Source: Rhizophagus clarus (taxonomy: Eukaryota; Glomeromycota; Glomeromycetes; Glomerales; Glomeraceae). Taken from it: 64,000 nt of DNA. Shown one piece after another: positions 45,231-59,275 of this stretch. The position numbers and the translations under genes were made by a program. Below the pieces are notes generated by a model that saw only the letters and a program-made list of their open reading frames with translations, did no database searches and was not told the DNA's origin. Position 1 is the stretch's first letter. Each line of letters begins with the position of its first letter. The DNA lies in the NCBI GenBank assembly GCA_015698045.1, contig BLAL01000079.1, positions 744,001-808,000 on the forward strand. The letters are read 5' to 3'.

Positions 45231-47100
45231 GTAAATTTGTGAACCAAATTTTTATGAAAGAATAATTTTTCATTTTATCAAAAATCTGTTTTACTATTAG
45301 AAAACCTGCTTTATAAATAGGAAAAATGAAGACTATGATCCAAAAAACTATATATAAAAATAGTTAAGAGTTCTTTCGAAGATATAAATATAATATTTCT
45401 ATACATATTAAAGAAATTGTTCAAAATATTATGCTATCTTATAAAACTAGGAACTTTTTAGACAAATAAACATAAGCAAAGAATTAATAAGGTTCTATCT
45501 ATAAGAAAATAAAGATATCATAGTACTAGTAGAGATGCCAAATAATATTAATGAAAATTTATTACCAAAATCTTTATTATTTTCTACTTTTCTGATGACA
45601 ATAATATGTCACTTTGTTAAAAATTTAGGATATCATAGACACGATAAATACACAGCAGAATTGGAGTTATGTAAAGCTGTATTACAACAACAATCTCAGC
45701 TTATCCCAGATATATAATCATCAGAACACTAATTAGATTCTATAAATCTCGATGACTCAATCAGTAACATAATTATTAAGGTATCTAGTACTTTACATCA
45801 GTTACAACTAATCACGTTACCTGCTATACCTTTAACCAGATCTCAGAAAAAAGTTGCTAAAAAGAAGCTGAAAAAACTTCAATAACAATAATAGCAAAAT
45901 ACAGATAATAATCCCTTTATAATTTCTAATAGTTTATCACCTAAAATATCACCCTCTAGGTCTAAAATAGTTACTCTCAATAATAGTAATAATTCTCTTA
46001 AAGTGATTCCCCTAAAGAGTAGTAACAATGATCAGTCTTTGGAACTTCACATAAATGATAAAGAAAAAAAGAGAAATAAGATCACTTAGCAGACAACTTT
46101 AATAACTCTAACTTAATCCTTATTACTAGTTATAATCCTGCAAGATAAGAACAGGTACAGCTGTTGGATTTAATAGTCTATGATATAGATGCCACCCAAA
46201 TCCAAAATAATTTGAGATTATGACAGCCCAAATGTATAAATCCAAATTAATTTACAAATTACATATATAAATTTTGCAATTTGTACATTTGGGATTTGAG
46301 AATTATGGCTATCAAAATGTACAAATTAATTTGGGATTTACTTAAAATAATTTGGATAGCATTTATAATTTATGATATACCAGTCAAATGAAACAGTTAT
46401 ACTTTCCTTAGGAATTTATCTTTCTAAAAAAAGATTGTATCAATCAGTATAAAGGTTCACAAAAAATATTTTTCAGCAAGAATAAGATTAATACCAAATC
46501 ATGAGTACCTAAAAGCTTATAATAAAGGTGAATAGATAGTCAGGTTTGAGAAATTCCAGTTTAATAGTTTCAGTATTATGGAATCTTACCAAAAAAAAAT
46601 AGCAAAAAAAATTTCAAGCTATCATAAACAATATTCTGATAGATATGATAAAGTCTTTCTTATTTTTCAACTGCATTTCTAGTTAGGTTTTGATAATCAG
46701 TGAAATAAAATCTTTTAAAATTATAAAGAAAGCTACCAGACATAGGAAGTTGATAGGTTATTTCGCAATATGAGAACAAGTATCAAATGTATAAATAGCC
46801 TACAACCTTGAAATGATGTTAGTCTTTCATAGTATTATTATTCCTTTTCTCATTTTGGCTTTCAGAAACATCAATCTGCTCAATTTTGCAATACAGAAAA
46901 ATCTAAGGGCAATTCTAAATTGTTCTTTAACTTATATATTAATTGTTTTTCATCAAATAACCTCAGGTTTCATAACTAGAATAAGAAAGATATCAACTTC
47001 TCAAATTCTAGTTTGTTTTATAAAAAGAACTTTTGATAGCAGATCAACCAATCTAATCAGCCTAATGTGAATAATTTAATTGTAAGATTGAAAGCGCTTT
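45231..47100 (+). pseudogene. Degenerate coding remnant of unknown family
   Basis: Short coding-like stretches on the plus strand, broken by stops in every frame. One around 45535-45717 contains HDKYTAELELCKAVLQQQSQ; another around 45820-45885 reads TRSQKKVAKKKLKKLQ; a third around 46440-46680 includes FSARIRLIPNHEYLKAYNKG. Codon composition looks coding and the pieces are in the same orientation, so I read this as one or more decayed repeat genes. I recognise no domain. Confidence 0.35.
46188..46370. mobile_element. Small fold-back (MITE-like) element
   Basis: About 180 bp that folds on itself: ATGCCACCCAAATCC near the left end pairs with GGATAGCAT near the right, and CCAAATTAATTTACAAAT-like words pair inside. 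TATGATATA lies immediately outside both ends (46179-46187 and 46371-46379), a possible 9-bp duplication, although the arms do not line up exactly with it. Confidence 0.5.
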
Positions 47101-48340
47101 TAGAATAATTTTTATAATTTAGTTGAATGGATTTATAGATTTACTAATTTTTGAATATTTTTATATTTAGTTATAAATTTTATTTTAATTTGTTATTTTC
47201 TAGGATATTTTTTTATTTTTGTATCCCTTATTTCTTTAAATCTATTATTAGACTTCATATTATATTACTGAGAATAAACTAATATAGTTTAATTATGACA
47301 TATTCTTATCAATTTAATTGCAGTCTTTATCTAATAAGTTGGCATTTTCCAATTTAAAATTGTATTTTCAGATCTATTTTAATAAAAGCATTATGCACTT
47401 ATTTTGATAAAAAAAAATAAATTTAATTATAAAAAAAATTGTATTATATAATATCAAAATTTTTGAATTATTGAGAATTGCATTTTAACAGTCATTTTAT
47501 AATAAAAAAATCAAAAATACTGAAAATAACTGAAAATAGCCAAAAATTTTTAAGATTAATATTGTATTACCTTGTATAGTATAAAAATAAGCACAGTATG
47601 TGTAAAAAAAAATGTATAAAAAAAAATGACATAAAATTATCTTTTTGGTATATGTTATATATATAAAAATGTTTATTTTGCTTTGAAGATTTACAAGTAA
47701 AGACTTGTAAGTGTGAAAAAATTATTAAATTAAAAAGAAAACTTAAGCCAAAATGTAAATAGCAAATTTATCCTTATTTATTTAAACTAAATCAAAGCTT
47801 ACTGCTAATAGTAAACAGATTCCTTTTTCTGCAAATACAAAATTTTAATATAATAGTTATTTCAATAAAGAATTTTCCTTTACTTTTTGTTCTACTTGTA
47901 ACAGTAAGTTTTAACATTTGAAAGATAAAAATAAGTTAACTAAAAAGTTGCCTAAAACTATATTTCTCTGTGAATTAATTACAGTTTCAGCATTATGTCT
48001 GTAAAAATACATCATAATTAATTTTAGCATAAAATTTTTTTTGACATAATACCATATTAGCTATATTGTATTTTTATAAATGTAATTAGCCAAAATTGCC
48101 AAATTGCTAAATTATCAAAATAATTTATACCAATAATATCATCATATTACATTTATATTTATATAAAGTTTTTGCATATTTATTTGAAGTTTTTTTGTAG
48201 TTTACAAGTTTTTCTTTATCTTTTGTCTTTTTTTTGATAGAATAAATCATAAGTAAAAGTGAAAATCCAATATTTTAGAAATCAATAGAAGTATAGAATT
48301 TTTTTATGATTTTTGAAGAAAAAAAGAAAGAACATTAAGA
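47101..48340. other. AT-rich, no feature
   Basis: More than 1.2 kb of AT-rich sequence. I see no coding stretch, array or inverted repeat here. Confidence 0.5.
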
Positions 48341-48759
48341 TTGTAAATGTAAGTATTGTCTATGAACTTAAACACATGATGAGCCAAATAATATGGAAAC
48401 ACATTTAACACTTAACTATTATAAAGTGTCCCATAATATTAAGGAAAAATTTTTGTTTATAATTAAAACATGTAAAGAGAATTAACTAGAAATACCAACT
48501 AAAAAAAGTAAAACAAAACATTAACAATCAATCACTAAGTATACCAAATCAAATATAATTAAACTATTCAAAAAGCAAATTTGTGATCATACAGTAGTAA
48601 AATTTTTTATCAGTTGTGAGGTCACCTTTCATCTTATCAATCACTGTGCATGTAACCCTCTAATTTGCTTTATTATAGTTAACATAATAAAATTTTTGGC
48701 ATAGCATCCTCTTCCAACATATAACACATATGTAAAGTTTAAAATCAACAAAAATTTAT

Positions 48760-50040
48760 TTAATTAGTTAAATTAACAATTTTTGAATTTATAATTCTGG
48801 CCGAAATTTCCTTAATTCTGGCCAAAATCATAATTCTGGCCTAAATTTGGTTAAAATTGAAAATTTCAGGCCAAATATAACACTTCATTTATACAAAATA
48901 ATTCTCAAATTAAATATGGGAAATAAAACTTCTAAATGGCCCCTAAGTGTTTATTAAAAAATTTCTTCAAATACATTTTGTTTTTCAAGTTGAATCTTAG
49001 TTAGAAGTTGATGTATTTTTTTCATTAAAAATAAAAAATTAATGCAAAAAACTTGTTATTTGTCAACTATAACGAGTATTATAAAAATTTAAATTAAAAT
49101 AGAAAATATTTTATATCATTATATAACAGGTAAAAAGTTAAAATACATAAATCTAAATAATTTTTTAATACAATAAATATAATTTAAATTCATCAAAAAA
49201 AATTTTTTTGCTTTTTATTTTATTTATATAATTAAATTGTAAAATTTCTTTATTATTTTAGTTGTTATAACTGTAAAATAAACTACCCATTAATTTCAAG
49301 AACAATTAAATATTAAAAAATATCTTTTTTACAATAAAAATCTAATATTTAAATATGATTGGACAGAAATAAATTGGTTAAAAACAATGAAAATTTTGTA
49401 TTATTTTTTAGTTAAAAATAAATATATTACCCAAAAATGAGCTTAATAACGTTATTCTCCTCTTGTTTACTAATGATAAATAAAAATTTGTCATTATTTC
49501 ATATTAATAAACAGAAAAATATTAATAGATTCAATAATAACTAAAAATCTAGTTGGATAACTAGCACTATTACCTTAATAAAAGTTGTTTCTTTTGTAAA
49601 TTTATGGCTAAAAATGAGATATTTATTATTAGTTAAAAATTTCTTTTTAAAATTTTATGACATAAAAAATCTTTTTTTTTTCAAAAAAACAGTTTTTTCG
49701 TATTTGTACAAAAACTAATTGAAAAACTGCCCTTATAACCTTAGAAAATCTTTTTTCTCGTGCAAATTTACATATATTTTTGCTATTAACATTATGTGTT
49801 TGTCCATACTTTTATAAAGATCTCAAAAAATAGTAGTTTTTAAACGTAAATTTCACATATATGCAAAGAAAAAAAAATAATTGTAAAAATGGAAAATTAG
49901 TTTTAAAAACTGATAAAGCACATGACAATCTATGATATTACTTAATTTGTTTGTTTATTTTTAATAATGTCGGCAGAATAGCAAAAAAAAAAAGAAAAAA
50001 AAAATTTTTTAAACAGTGCTTTTTTTAAAAAACACCAGAC
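48760..50040. other. Left part of the first insertion; hAT-like subterminal words
   Basis: Starts with three copies of AATTCTGGCC between 48790 and 48842, the same word seen inside the hAT at 28.9 kb, which suggests that this insertion or a piece of it is also hAT-derived. The remainder to 50040 is AT-rich with no coding signal. Confidence 0.4.
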
Positions 50041-52125
50041 ATGAACCCAAGGTAAAGAGAAAAAAAATATTTTTTTTATTTAAGAAATGTTTATAATAAA
50101 ACGTTTTTTTTTCTTTTTGTAGAAATACTTAATTTTTTAGGAAACCAGTTCTTTGAATTTTAAACGTGTGAAATTTCAGTTGACCGTGAAAAGTTTAGAA
50201 AAATTAATAGAGGTGAGAAATAAATTTTTTTAATATTTTAACGAAATGAATACTAAAATTTTGTCATTTATTCTTTTTTGCAGACAGCCAGTTCTTCAGT
50301 ACTTGGATGATGCGTCAGAAGTTTGGGGAGGTTTTCTTATTAGTTATTACTTTCAATTAATTTTAACGAAAAGTTACTCTTTTTTTAGGCGGCTAGATTT
50401 CGTGAGTATATATGGAAGTACAGCCACTTGATTCTTTGAAGTATTTGGACGCGCAAGATTTTGGTATGAAAGCTGTAGAAGTTTTTTTAATTTATTTTAA
50501 TGAAATGTTTATTGACATTTCATTTTCTTCTATTTTTTAGACAATATATGGAATTTCAGTGAAGTATCAGCCTTTTTTACTAGATTCAACTTTTTTTTTA
50601 ACTTTTTTTTTAATGTAACCGTACTAATGTTTTATTTTTTTTTCTTTTTTTTAGAGGCTAACACTTCAGATCTCTAAGTGTGAGTTTTTGGTAGATTTTT
50701 CTTTCAGTAACCTATTTTAACGAAACATTTCTAATGTTTTATTCTATCTTTTTTTTTAAACGATCGTAGAAATTACCATTACGTTCACCTAGATGTTATT
50801 CAAAATCAGGTATTGTATTAAAATATTTTGAACCACTTAGCAAAACGTGTATTAATGTTTTGTTTTTTTATCTCTTTTTAGACAATTCCTTCAGCTTAAA
50901 CGCCCTTGGAGTTTGGATGTAAGTATTGGTAAAGGTTCTTTTTTTTGAATTAATCTTTACCAAAACATTTACCAATGCTCACCTTTTTTTTAAACTGCTT
51001 TTTTTATGGACAAGAATACAAAATTAAGTAAGAAGGGTTCGAAATGTTTCTACAACAAAACTTTACATTTTTTTTTAGAAGACTGGAATTGATCTGTTAC
51101 TATTTGTGAAATCTAGATCCATTTGCAGAACACGTACCAGCATCACTAGTTTAAGATGAAATAGTGGACGAACCCACCTTGATTTTAATCAATAAACTTT
51201 TTTTAATATTGTCTTAATGAAATGATCACTAACATTCCATTTATTCTTTTTTTTAGACGTCCAGTACTTCAGGACATTTAGACATAGGAATTGGTGAAGG
51301 TGAGAGTTTTTCTTTAAATAGTTCTTTTAATGAAACAATTACTAATTATTTCGTTCTTTTTTCTCTGCAGACAACCAGTACTTTAGGATTTTGTATGCGT
51401 GGGAATCGATAAGAAAATGGATTTTTTTTTAGCTAAATTTGGTTGTTGAACTTTGGTAGACATTGATTACTTTAAATATATTCCTTTTAACAAAATGTTT
51501 TCTAACATTTTGTTCTCTCTCTTTTCTTTAGACAGGTTAGAACGTTTAATTACTCAGAATTTAGCCTTTAAATGGACCTGAAGTGTGGATTCGGTGAGTC
51601 TTAAGTAGTTTTGATGTAACTCTTTTATTTATCTTTTAACAAAACTTTATTTATGTTTTGTTATTTTTTTTTTTCAGGCGGCCATTCTTTGGATCTTAGG
51701 ATGTATGTGTTGAACTTTAGTGGGTTTTTTTATCTTAAATCTTGTATTTAATAAATCTTTTATTTACATTTCTATTTTTTTGGGACTAGTTTTTTAAATC
51801 TCAGGATGCGTGATGGATTCTTTCTTTAAATTATTATTTATTAACAAAATGTTTACTAAAGTTTTGTTGTTTTTTTTAGGGTTTGGTTTTGGAGTATTGG
51901 AAATGGTAAGTTTCGCAAAACTTTAATTTTATTTACATTGTTCTTTTTAAACTAGAAATGTTATTGATATTTCTTTATTTCTTTCTTTTATAGGTTTCGT
52001 CTTTTGGTTGAATAGGGAAAATAAAAAAAGTAAGTTTTTCAACTTCTGTTATGAAACTGATCTTTTATTTTGGTTAATTGAGAAGCGTTTACTAACGTTT
52101 CTTTATTTACTTTTTCTTCATAGGT
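50041..52125 (+). repeat. Exon-intron-like tandem array, block 1
   Basis: About 16 degenerate units, 105-200 bp each. Each has a short exon-like piece (shared words CCAGTACTTCAGGA, CCAGTTCTT, TTGGAAATG), a donor-like GTAAGT/GTGAG/GTATG, a hairpin of ~8-10 bp with a CTAA/CTAAC-bearing loop, a T tract and TTTTTTAG or CAG. Examples of arms: ACAAAATGTT/AACATTTTGT (51489), AATGAAATGT/ACATTTCATT (50499), AGAAGCGTT/AACGTTTCT (52081). Acceptor-like AGs fall near 50140, 50283, 50388, 50540, 50654, 50769, 50881, 51078, 51256, 51370, 51531, 51677, 51879, 51993 and 52123. The first unit starts ATGAACCCAAG then GTAAAG. Exon-like pieces do not keep an open frame together, so this may be non-coding or a decayed gene. 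Confidence 0.75.
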
Positions 52126-52795
52126 CTTGATTTGTGATGCTAAAAAATATCAGAATTGAATACAAAACTTTGTAAAAGGGACTGAAGGATAAAAATTATG
52201 ATATAGAAATAAAAAAAAAACAATTTATGAAAAAAACAAAAGGAAAAAAAAGGAACAGATGAAGAGAGGGGGAAAACAAGAAAGCGTGAAATTATTGGTT
52301 AGAGGCCAAAACAATTTATTATTTTTTAACATTATAATACTTTAGTATAATGCATTTTGTAGTGTGATGTTACATGGTGTATTATTTAATATTAAAATAT
52401 GCATTTTTATACAAGTTAACTAATATACGATAATTTTTTTGCATATTTGATTCTTGTTAATAAAAAAAAACTAATATATGATAATATGCATATTAACTAA
52501 TATATGATATGTATTGTTTAATATTAAATAACATTTTATATACTGTATGTGTTTTTAAACTATTATTGTTTTACTGTATGTTGTTTTATATATAAAATAA
52601 CATAAATCTGCACATTTTTCAATGTTTAACACATTATACGCTTGCCTAAAACTTAACAGAATGTATAATGATTGTTACAATTGTATATGCAGGCAATGCA
52701 TATCCTTACAATATATTTTTCTGACTTACTGATGTATAATAATAAATAAGCTCCAGACTTAACAACAGTTCCCATTCCCTAGTTATTATTATTTA
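52126..52795. other. Right part of the first insertion
   Basis: A-rich and purine-rich stretch (AAAGGAAAAAAAAGG..., 52200-52290), then AT-rich sequence with repeated AACTAATATAYGATAAT words. The hAT remnant resumes at about 52797. I could not find the exact element end or a target duplication. Confidence 0.4.
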
Positions 52796-54559
52796 ATAGG
52801 TTTTGACGGCTAGACAAGTCTTTCAGGACAATCATTATATACATTTATAATTATGACACCTGATCAAAAAGAGATTATATATTACATAAAAGATCTCTTT
52901 ACAAATTTTCATATAGCAAATTTTCTTGCTGATCAGCTAAATAAGGTAATTACTAATATTGGTGTAGAAAATTTTGCTGCAATTATATAAAATCATGCAT
53001 CTGCATATGCTGCTACCAAAAAATAATTTCTGCATGTTATAAGCATATATTATCTATCAGATGCATTGCTCATTATGTAAATTTGATTTTGATTAATATT
53101 TGTCAGTCATTATTTGCAAAAATGTAATCTTAAAATGTTAAAAAATAGTTAAATACTTTAAACAATCTCATTAAGCTAATAAAGAATTATATTCTAAGAT
53201 AACAAATAAAATAAATGAAAGTAAACTGAAAACTTACATTGTAACTAGGTGAACTACAGCTTGGGATTGCACAAATTCTATTTTATAACTAGAACAAATA
53301 TTCAAAAATGTAAAGAAAAATGTTTTTGCATTATATATTTTATATATGTTCATTTACTAATTTTTTTTTAATAAATAATAATTAGATATTAGATGAAATT
53401 CCAGTAAAGTTAAGCACTGATATTTCAGCATTTATTCAAAGTTGATCTTTTTTTACTGATATAGAAGCCATAAATACTCTTTTAGAGCCAGCAAAATCTG
53501 CTATTAAATTAAAATAATGACACTGGTAGACTATTTTATCAAATTAATTAAACTTTCACAGAAAATTAAATTACTTTTGCCTGTTTCTGATTATAATTTT
53601 AAATACCAATACATTGAACTTTTTAATAAGCAACAGCAAGAATTTCAACATCTAACTTTATCTTTTAGTATACTTATTTCATCTATACTACAGAAGTAAA
53701 TATTTTTATTGAGAAATAGGATTGTAAATTTTAAAAATTTTTTATGATTCTTTTTAATATTTAATACTTAGGAAAAGGTTTACAATCAACTGTTTTATAT
53801 GATATGTTTATTATGACAATAAAAAATGGGTCAATATAAGCAAAGATGAATTTTTTTCTACCGATTTGATTTTTCAAATCCAATCTTTTTATTCAAAAGA
53901 AGAAGAATACAAAATTTTATTTAGTATGACAAGTAAAAGTGATGTTCTTACTTGATGATGTTTATACAATTTTGTCTATAGTATTGAAAATTATATACAA
54001 AAACTAGCATTAAAAATATTAGCAAAACTCTTTACAATACTAAATGTGAGAGGATATTTTTAGTATTAGGATGGTTTACAAATCAAAGAAAAACTAGGTA
54101 AGTTTTAACTTTTAAGAATAATATATGTTTATATATTTTTTATTTAATATTTATATAAAATAAATTAAAAATTAAAAAACTAAAAACTATGGCTAAACTT
54201 CATATATATTACATCATAAATATACAAAAAATCTAAAATATGCTTATGCAAATGTATCAGAAGATAATTTTTAATCTTTTATATGAGATGCATTACCTGA
54301 AATGAATAGAAGTGATAGTTTTGATAAGGATAAAGAAGATGATTTTTTTGATGACAACAAAATGATAATGGTGATGATGATAATAGTATACATGACCTGG
54401 TAATTACATGGTCAAAAATATAATTTGTAAATCAAAATACGTAAATAATTATGTATTTCATAATTATTTATGTAAAATGTAAATAATTACGTCAAATGTA
54501 ATTACTATAAATATTATTGGATAAAAAAAGCAAAAAAAAGTTATTTTTGATGTTTATAT

Positions 54560-55235
54560 ATATAAAAAGTCAAAAATGCTAAAACTGATAGTTTTAGCAT
54601 TTTTATATGTAAAAATGCAAAAAATAATACCAAAACTATTAGTTTTGGTATTTTTAAATGTAAAAAGTAAAAAAAAATGCTAAAATAAACTGTTTTAGCA
54701 TTTTTATATAAAAAGTCAAAAAAAAAACATCAAGGTTAACTTTTCTGGCATTTTTTTATATTTAAAAAATGCAAAAAAAATGCTAAAACTAACTATTCTA
54801 GCATTTTTACATATAAAAAATGTAAAAAAATGCATTAAAACTTACAGTTTTAGTGTTTTTAAATGTAAAAGTAAAAAAAAAATGCTAAAACAGACCATTC
54901 TGACATTTTTTATATAAAAAGTTAAAAAAAAATGCCAAAATTAACTGTTCTAATATTTTTATATATAAAAATATAAAAAAAAATACAGAACAAACTATTC
55001 CAGTATTTTTTATATAAAAATTAAATAAAAATGCCAAAACTGACTTATCCAGCATTTTTATATATAATAAATGCAAAAAAATGCTAAAATTGACAGTTCT
55101 AGTATTTTTTATATAAAAAGTTTAAAAAAACACTGGAATAACTGATCTAGCATTTTTATATAAAAAATTAAAAAAAAGCATAAAAAAAAAAATACCAAAT
55201 AATACCAAAATTGGCATTTCTGGTATTTTTATATA
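54560..55235. repeat. Hairpin satellite, left part
   Basis: About a dozen ~50-60-bp units, each a near-perfect palindrome such as ATGCTAAAACTG...CAGTTTTAGCAT or ATACCAAAACT...AGTTTTGGTAT, followed by TTTTATATAAAAAG. Stem sequences vary between units but arms co-vary. It continues after the inserted element at 61690. Confidence 0.85.
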
Positions 55236-56514
55236 CATAGGTTGAAGGCTGCCAAATCGGGAATCATTTAGGCTATCCTATAGGAGTCTAGATGATTCCC
55301 AATTTTTTTTAATTTATTTTATCAGAGTACCCGATTGGTAACTTTAAAATAGCGTAAATCAGGTATATATATGTTATCAATAGAATATCAATAGGATACC
55401 TATTCATTTGCAATTGGATATCAATAGGATTGACCTATTGCTATCCAGTTTTTTTTATTTACTTAATTGAATTGACCTATTGATATCCATTTTTTTTATT
55501 TGTCAGCTTACCGATTGATACCATTTTTGCTAATTGTATCAATTTATATGTATGATTTACCAAAATGTAATCAATAGGTTATATCTGATTGCAAAAAAAA
55601 TATTGTATAGACTTTCGATTGATTCCTAATTGCTACAATTTTATTATAACCAATTTGTATACACACAATTAATTTATTAATTTTATTTCTTGAATAATTA
55701 TTTTACATAATATAAAATTAATACTCTATGCATGCTATCTAGTCAAATGTTCTAATCTAATTTCAATTTCTGTCTTCTCGAGCTTCTTCAGCAGACCTTA
55801 ATTTCTTTCTGCTTGAATGGTATCTGGTATTACCTAAATAATTATTGATATCACATTGTTTTTATATCCAATCTCACATGTCCAAGAAACTAATGAATTA
55901 CCTCTAAAAAAAATGAACTGTTATTAGTAACAATTCGTTAAAAATAAAAAAAAATTTAAAATAAAAAAAAATCTTACTGAATCTCGCACATCCAAGAGAA
56001 CCAACTAAATCTTACATTTAAAAAGTCAAAAGTTACCTAAAGATAAAAAGAAATGAAACATTAGCAATCGTTTCATTAAAAGAATTAAATTCAAGAAAAA
56101 AATGCCCTTACTAAATATTCTGTATATCCAAATACTCTAAAGAACTGCTGCCTACAAAAAAAAAATGAAACATTAATAATCGTTTCATTAAAATAAAAAT
56201 ATTAAAAAAAAAATTCAGAGACCCAAAAGATAGAGCTATCTAAAAAAAAAGAAAAGAAACAAACTGTTAGTAAAATTTGTTAAAAATAATAAAATTAATA
56301 AAAAAAAAATAATAAATCTTATGAAAATTCTGAGCTAAAGAGTCTGCCAATTTAATAAATTGTGTTATTATTAACTTGAAAACTAACCATTGTAGTATGA
56401 AAATCACTATAGCAAAAATAATTGGACGATAATATAGTAAATAAAGGAATCGTGAACAAATCGTTATCCAAAGGATAAACTATATCTGAGGAAGAAATAA
56501 TTGAACACAAAAGA

Positions 56515-56735
56515 TCAATCACATAGGAAACACAAACCATATGATATAACCTGACGGAAATACAAATTATATGATAAAACTGAATGAAAACACAAATCAT
56601 ATGATATAACTTGATAGAAACACAAATCACATGATATAACTTGATAGAAACACAAATCATATGATATAACTTGATAGAAACACAAATCACACGACATAAC
56701 CAGAAGGAAATACAGAATATATGATATAACTGGAT
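56515..56735. repeat. 30-bp satellite
   Basis: Seven or eight copies of a 30-bp unit with AACTTGATAGAAACACAAAT and CATATGATAT. Minus-strand frames across it repeat a ten-residue string only because the period is a multiple of three. Confidence 0.9.
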
Positions 56736-56799
56736 GGAAACATAAAATCAATCCCATAATTTTCTGAAAACTCAAATTTTAGGGATATATAAACTTACG

Positions 56800-57135
56800 T
56801 ACATTAGTATTAGTGACAAAATTATTTTTAGAATTAATTTAGTTTAGATTTACTTTAGTATAGCTTAAATAGAAATAGAAACACATAGGAAATTAGGAAA
56901 AGTAAGAATTGGGAATAATTGTTTGGAGGAATTTAGGAATTGGGAGGAAAATAGAAAGAAAGGAAAGATTAAATAGTAGAAAAACCTATAAAAATGTACC
57001 TTTGTAAACGAGGAAAAACCTCATGCAGAGTTAAAAATTTGAGATTAAAATAAATAAAAATAAATAAGTAATTCGCTAAATAAAACATACCTAAGACTTG
57101 ATCCTATGAAAGTTAGTGATAACGTGATAAAATTA
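56800..57135. other. LTR-like promoter/polyadenylation segment (weak)
   Basis: CCTATAAAAATGTACC (TATA-like), followed within ~70 bp by AATAAA words, resembles the U3/R arrangement of a fungal LTR. No paired repeat, primer site or coding part is visible. If real it is a fossil solo fragment, interrupted on its right by the MITE at 57136. Confidence 0.2.
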
Positions 57136-57867
57136 TAATTACCGTATATCACAGGCCACAGTACCCCCCTATGTATAGTACCCCCTCAAGAAATTTGCAA
57201 GAATTTTAAAGTACCCGGGTATTTTGCATAAAGAATTCTAATTTAAAGCTTAAAATTTTGTAAAATACCTGGGGTATAATACTAGATCAATATATAATGT
57301 ATATTCCAAATATATAAAAATGTCAGAACAATTAGTTTTGGCATTTTTTTTTACTTTACATATAAAAAATGCTGGAACAGTAAGTTTTGTGTTTTTATAT
57401 ATATAAAAATGTCAGAACAGTCAGTTTCAGCATTTTTTTTTGCATTTTTATATATATAAAAATACCAGAACAGTCAGTTTCAGCATTTTTTTTACTTTAC
57501 ATATAAAAAACACCAGAATAGTCAATTTCAGCGTTTTTTTATTTTACATATAAAAGATGCTGGAACAGTTAGTTTTGGCATTTTTTTTGCATTTTTATAT
57601 ATATAAAAATGCTGGAACAATCAGTTTCAGCATTTTTTTTACTTTACATATAAAAATGCCAGAACAGTCAGTTTCGGCATTTTTTTTGCATTTCGCCAAT
57701 CTAATTAAACCTGGGTATTATATATAGCATGTACCCTGGATATTTTAAAAATCCTGTACTCCCCTATGTATAGTATCCACCCGTGTATAGTACCCCCAGG
57801 TACAGACCAAAACCTCCAAAATTTGCAAGATACCTGGGGTACTGTGGCCTGTAATATACAGTAATTA
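57136..57867. mobile_element. 732-bp MITE carrying a hairpin satellite
   Basis: ~32-bp terminal inverted repeats, TAATTACYGTATATYACAGG then CCACAGTACCCC, with two differences between arms. Inner flanks repeat GTATAGTACCCCC words. The centre (about 57310-57690) is an array of ~8 palindromic units (ATGCTGGAAC.../...CAGTTTCAGCAT) of the same kind as the satellite at 54.6-55.2 and 61.7-62.3 kb. Confidence 0.85.
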
Positions 57868-58200
57868 ATGGAAAGAAATTGCTTCTTAACTGAAGTTCGA
57901 GAGTACTGTCTTTAATTAATTATAATCACCTGATATGATCATATGATAATGAAGTTATGCTGGTTTAAAAGTTAAAGTAAAATGAAAGTTATGGCAGAAG
58001 CTCTCTCAAAATAAAAGTTATGTAAAAGTTGGTTAAAGGTAAGCCAAAATCCTTGGTATTTGAGATACCTAAAAATAGAAAGTGAGAGAAGTTAAGAGAG
58101 CAAGAGAAGTAAAGCCATATTATTATATTGAGAGAATGTGAAAATCTAAACCAAACAAATATTTAGTGAAGTTTAGTGTGAGAACCAGCATAGCGCGGTA
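57868..58200. other. Spacer inside the TIR element
   Basis: AT-rich, A/G-rich on the plus strand (AAGTGAGAGAAGTTAAGAGA), between the MITE and the main part of array block 2. No feature recognised. Confidence 0.4.
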
Positions 58201-59039
58201 TTGTAAAACTGATATGATGGTTTCTTCTTCCACACCGTCTAAACTACAAAAAATATCAGTATTGTTAAAAGAAGTAAAATGAAAAAAAATAAACAACTTA
58301 TCTGGAATCCGTGTCCAGAGAGACTCAGAAGTGCTGTAATGAAAGCTACAATAGAAAAAAATTGAAACGTTAATAAACGTTTTGTTAAGAGATAGTCCAT
58401 AAACTACTTTCCGCTCTTACCAAAATCCACATTCATAAATATTCAAAGAAACTGTCTAAAGAAGGAATAAACTGAAACATTAGTAAAGTTTTGTTCGTTT
58501 AGTTAAAACAAATGACAAAAAAAAAAATAGTCCAATATCCAGATCTGAAGAGCAGACTGGTTACAAAAGAAAAATAAAATTAAGTGTTAGAAAATATCAC
58601 TTTCTAAAATAAAAAAAGGTTTCACAACTAGTATTGCAAAACTTACCATTTCAGTATTTCAGATATCCTAAAATCGAAATCTACAAAAAAAGAAAAAAAA
58701 AGAAATGTTAGCAAACATTTCTAGGTTAAAAAATATATATATATAAAAAAAGTTTTGAAGGTATAATATCGAAACTTACCAAAAATCCAATACTAAAATA
58801 CTGAAAGGAACCTACAAAAAAAAAGAATATTAAAGTAAAAAGCAAGTTAAAAGAAAATAAGTTTCAAAATTACAATTCTGAAACTTACTAGTATTTATCA
58901 CCCAAATTCGAAACTGGGACCTATAAAAGAAAAAAATGAAATGTTAAAAAATGATTTATTAAATGAAATAATAAATCAAAAAATTCTTTAATTCTCTTAC
59001 CAAAATCTGAAATCTTTATGTCCAGGTAGAGGTATGCTC

Positions 59040-59275
59040 TAATGGAATCTGTTCAATCTGTCATCTGATCTGATCAAAAAATGGATCATCTGAATTGAGA
59101 ATGAACAGTTCACAGATAATCTGGATGGAACCATCAGTTTAATCAGTTTAATCAAATAATGACCGGTTGACCGGTTAACTGGTTTGATCAGATAATCTGG
59201 TCTATTTTTTTAAGAAAAAAAGAACAGATGACCAGATTGACCAGATTGGCCAAATAATCTGGTAATTTTTTTTTA
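59040..59275. repeat. Short interspersed TGATCAGAT/ACCGGTTGACC words
   Basis: Several imperfect copies of CTGATCWGAT, AGATAATCTGG and GACCGGTTGACCGGTTAAC, with a similar patch at about 60140-60265 (GGATTGATCGGATATTCGAT, GACTGGATTGACTGGATGAC). They interrupt array block 2. They look like subterminal-repeat words of another TIR element. Confidence 0.45.

Noticed and set aside
45231-47100. A functional gene in this stretch
   Set aside because: Coding-like pieces are broken by stops in every frame and no splice pattern links them.
50041-52125. Ordinary many-exon protein gene
   Set aside because: Joining the exon-like pieces does not hold a reading frame and no domain appears, so coding is not claimed.
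54885-55076. Small ORFs in the hairpin satellites (also 61673-62255)
   Set aside because: Low-complexity Phe/Ile/Tyr/Lys strings that follow palindromic units.
56352-56775. Repeat protein on the minus strand (MICVSIKLYH repeats)
   Set aside because: The frame is produced by a 30-bp satellite, open in more than one frame.
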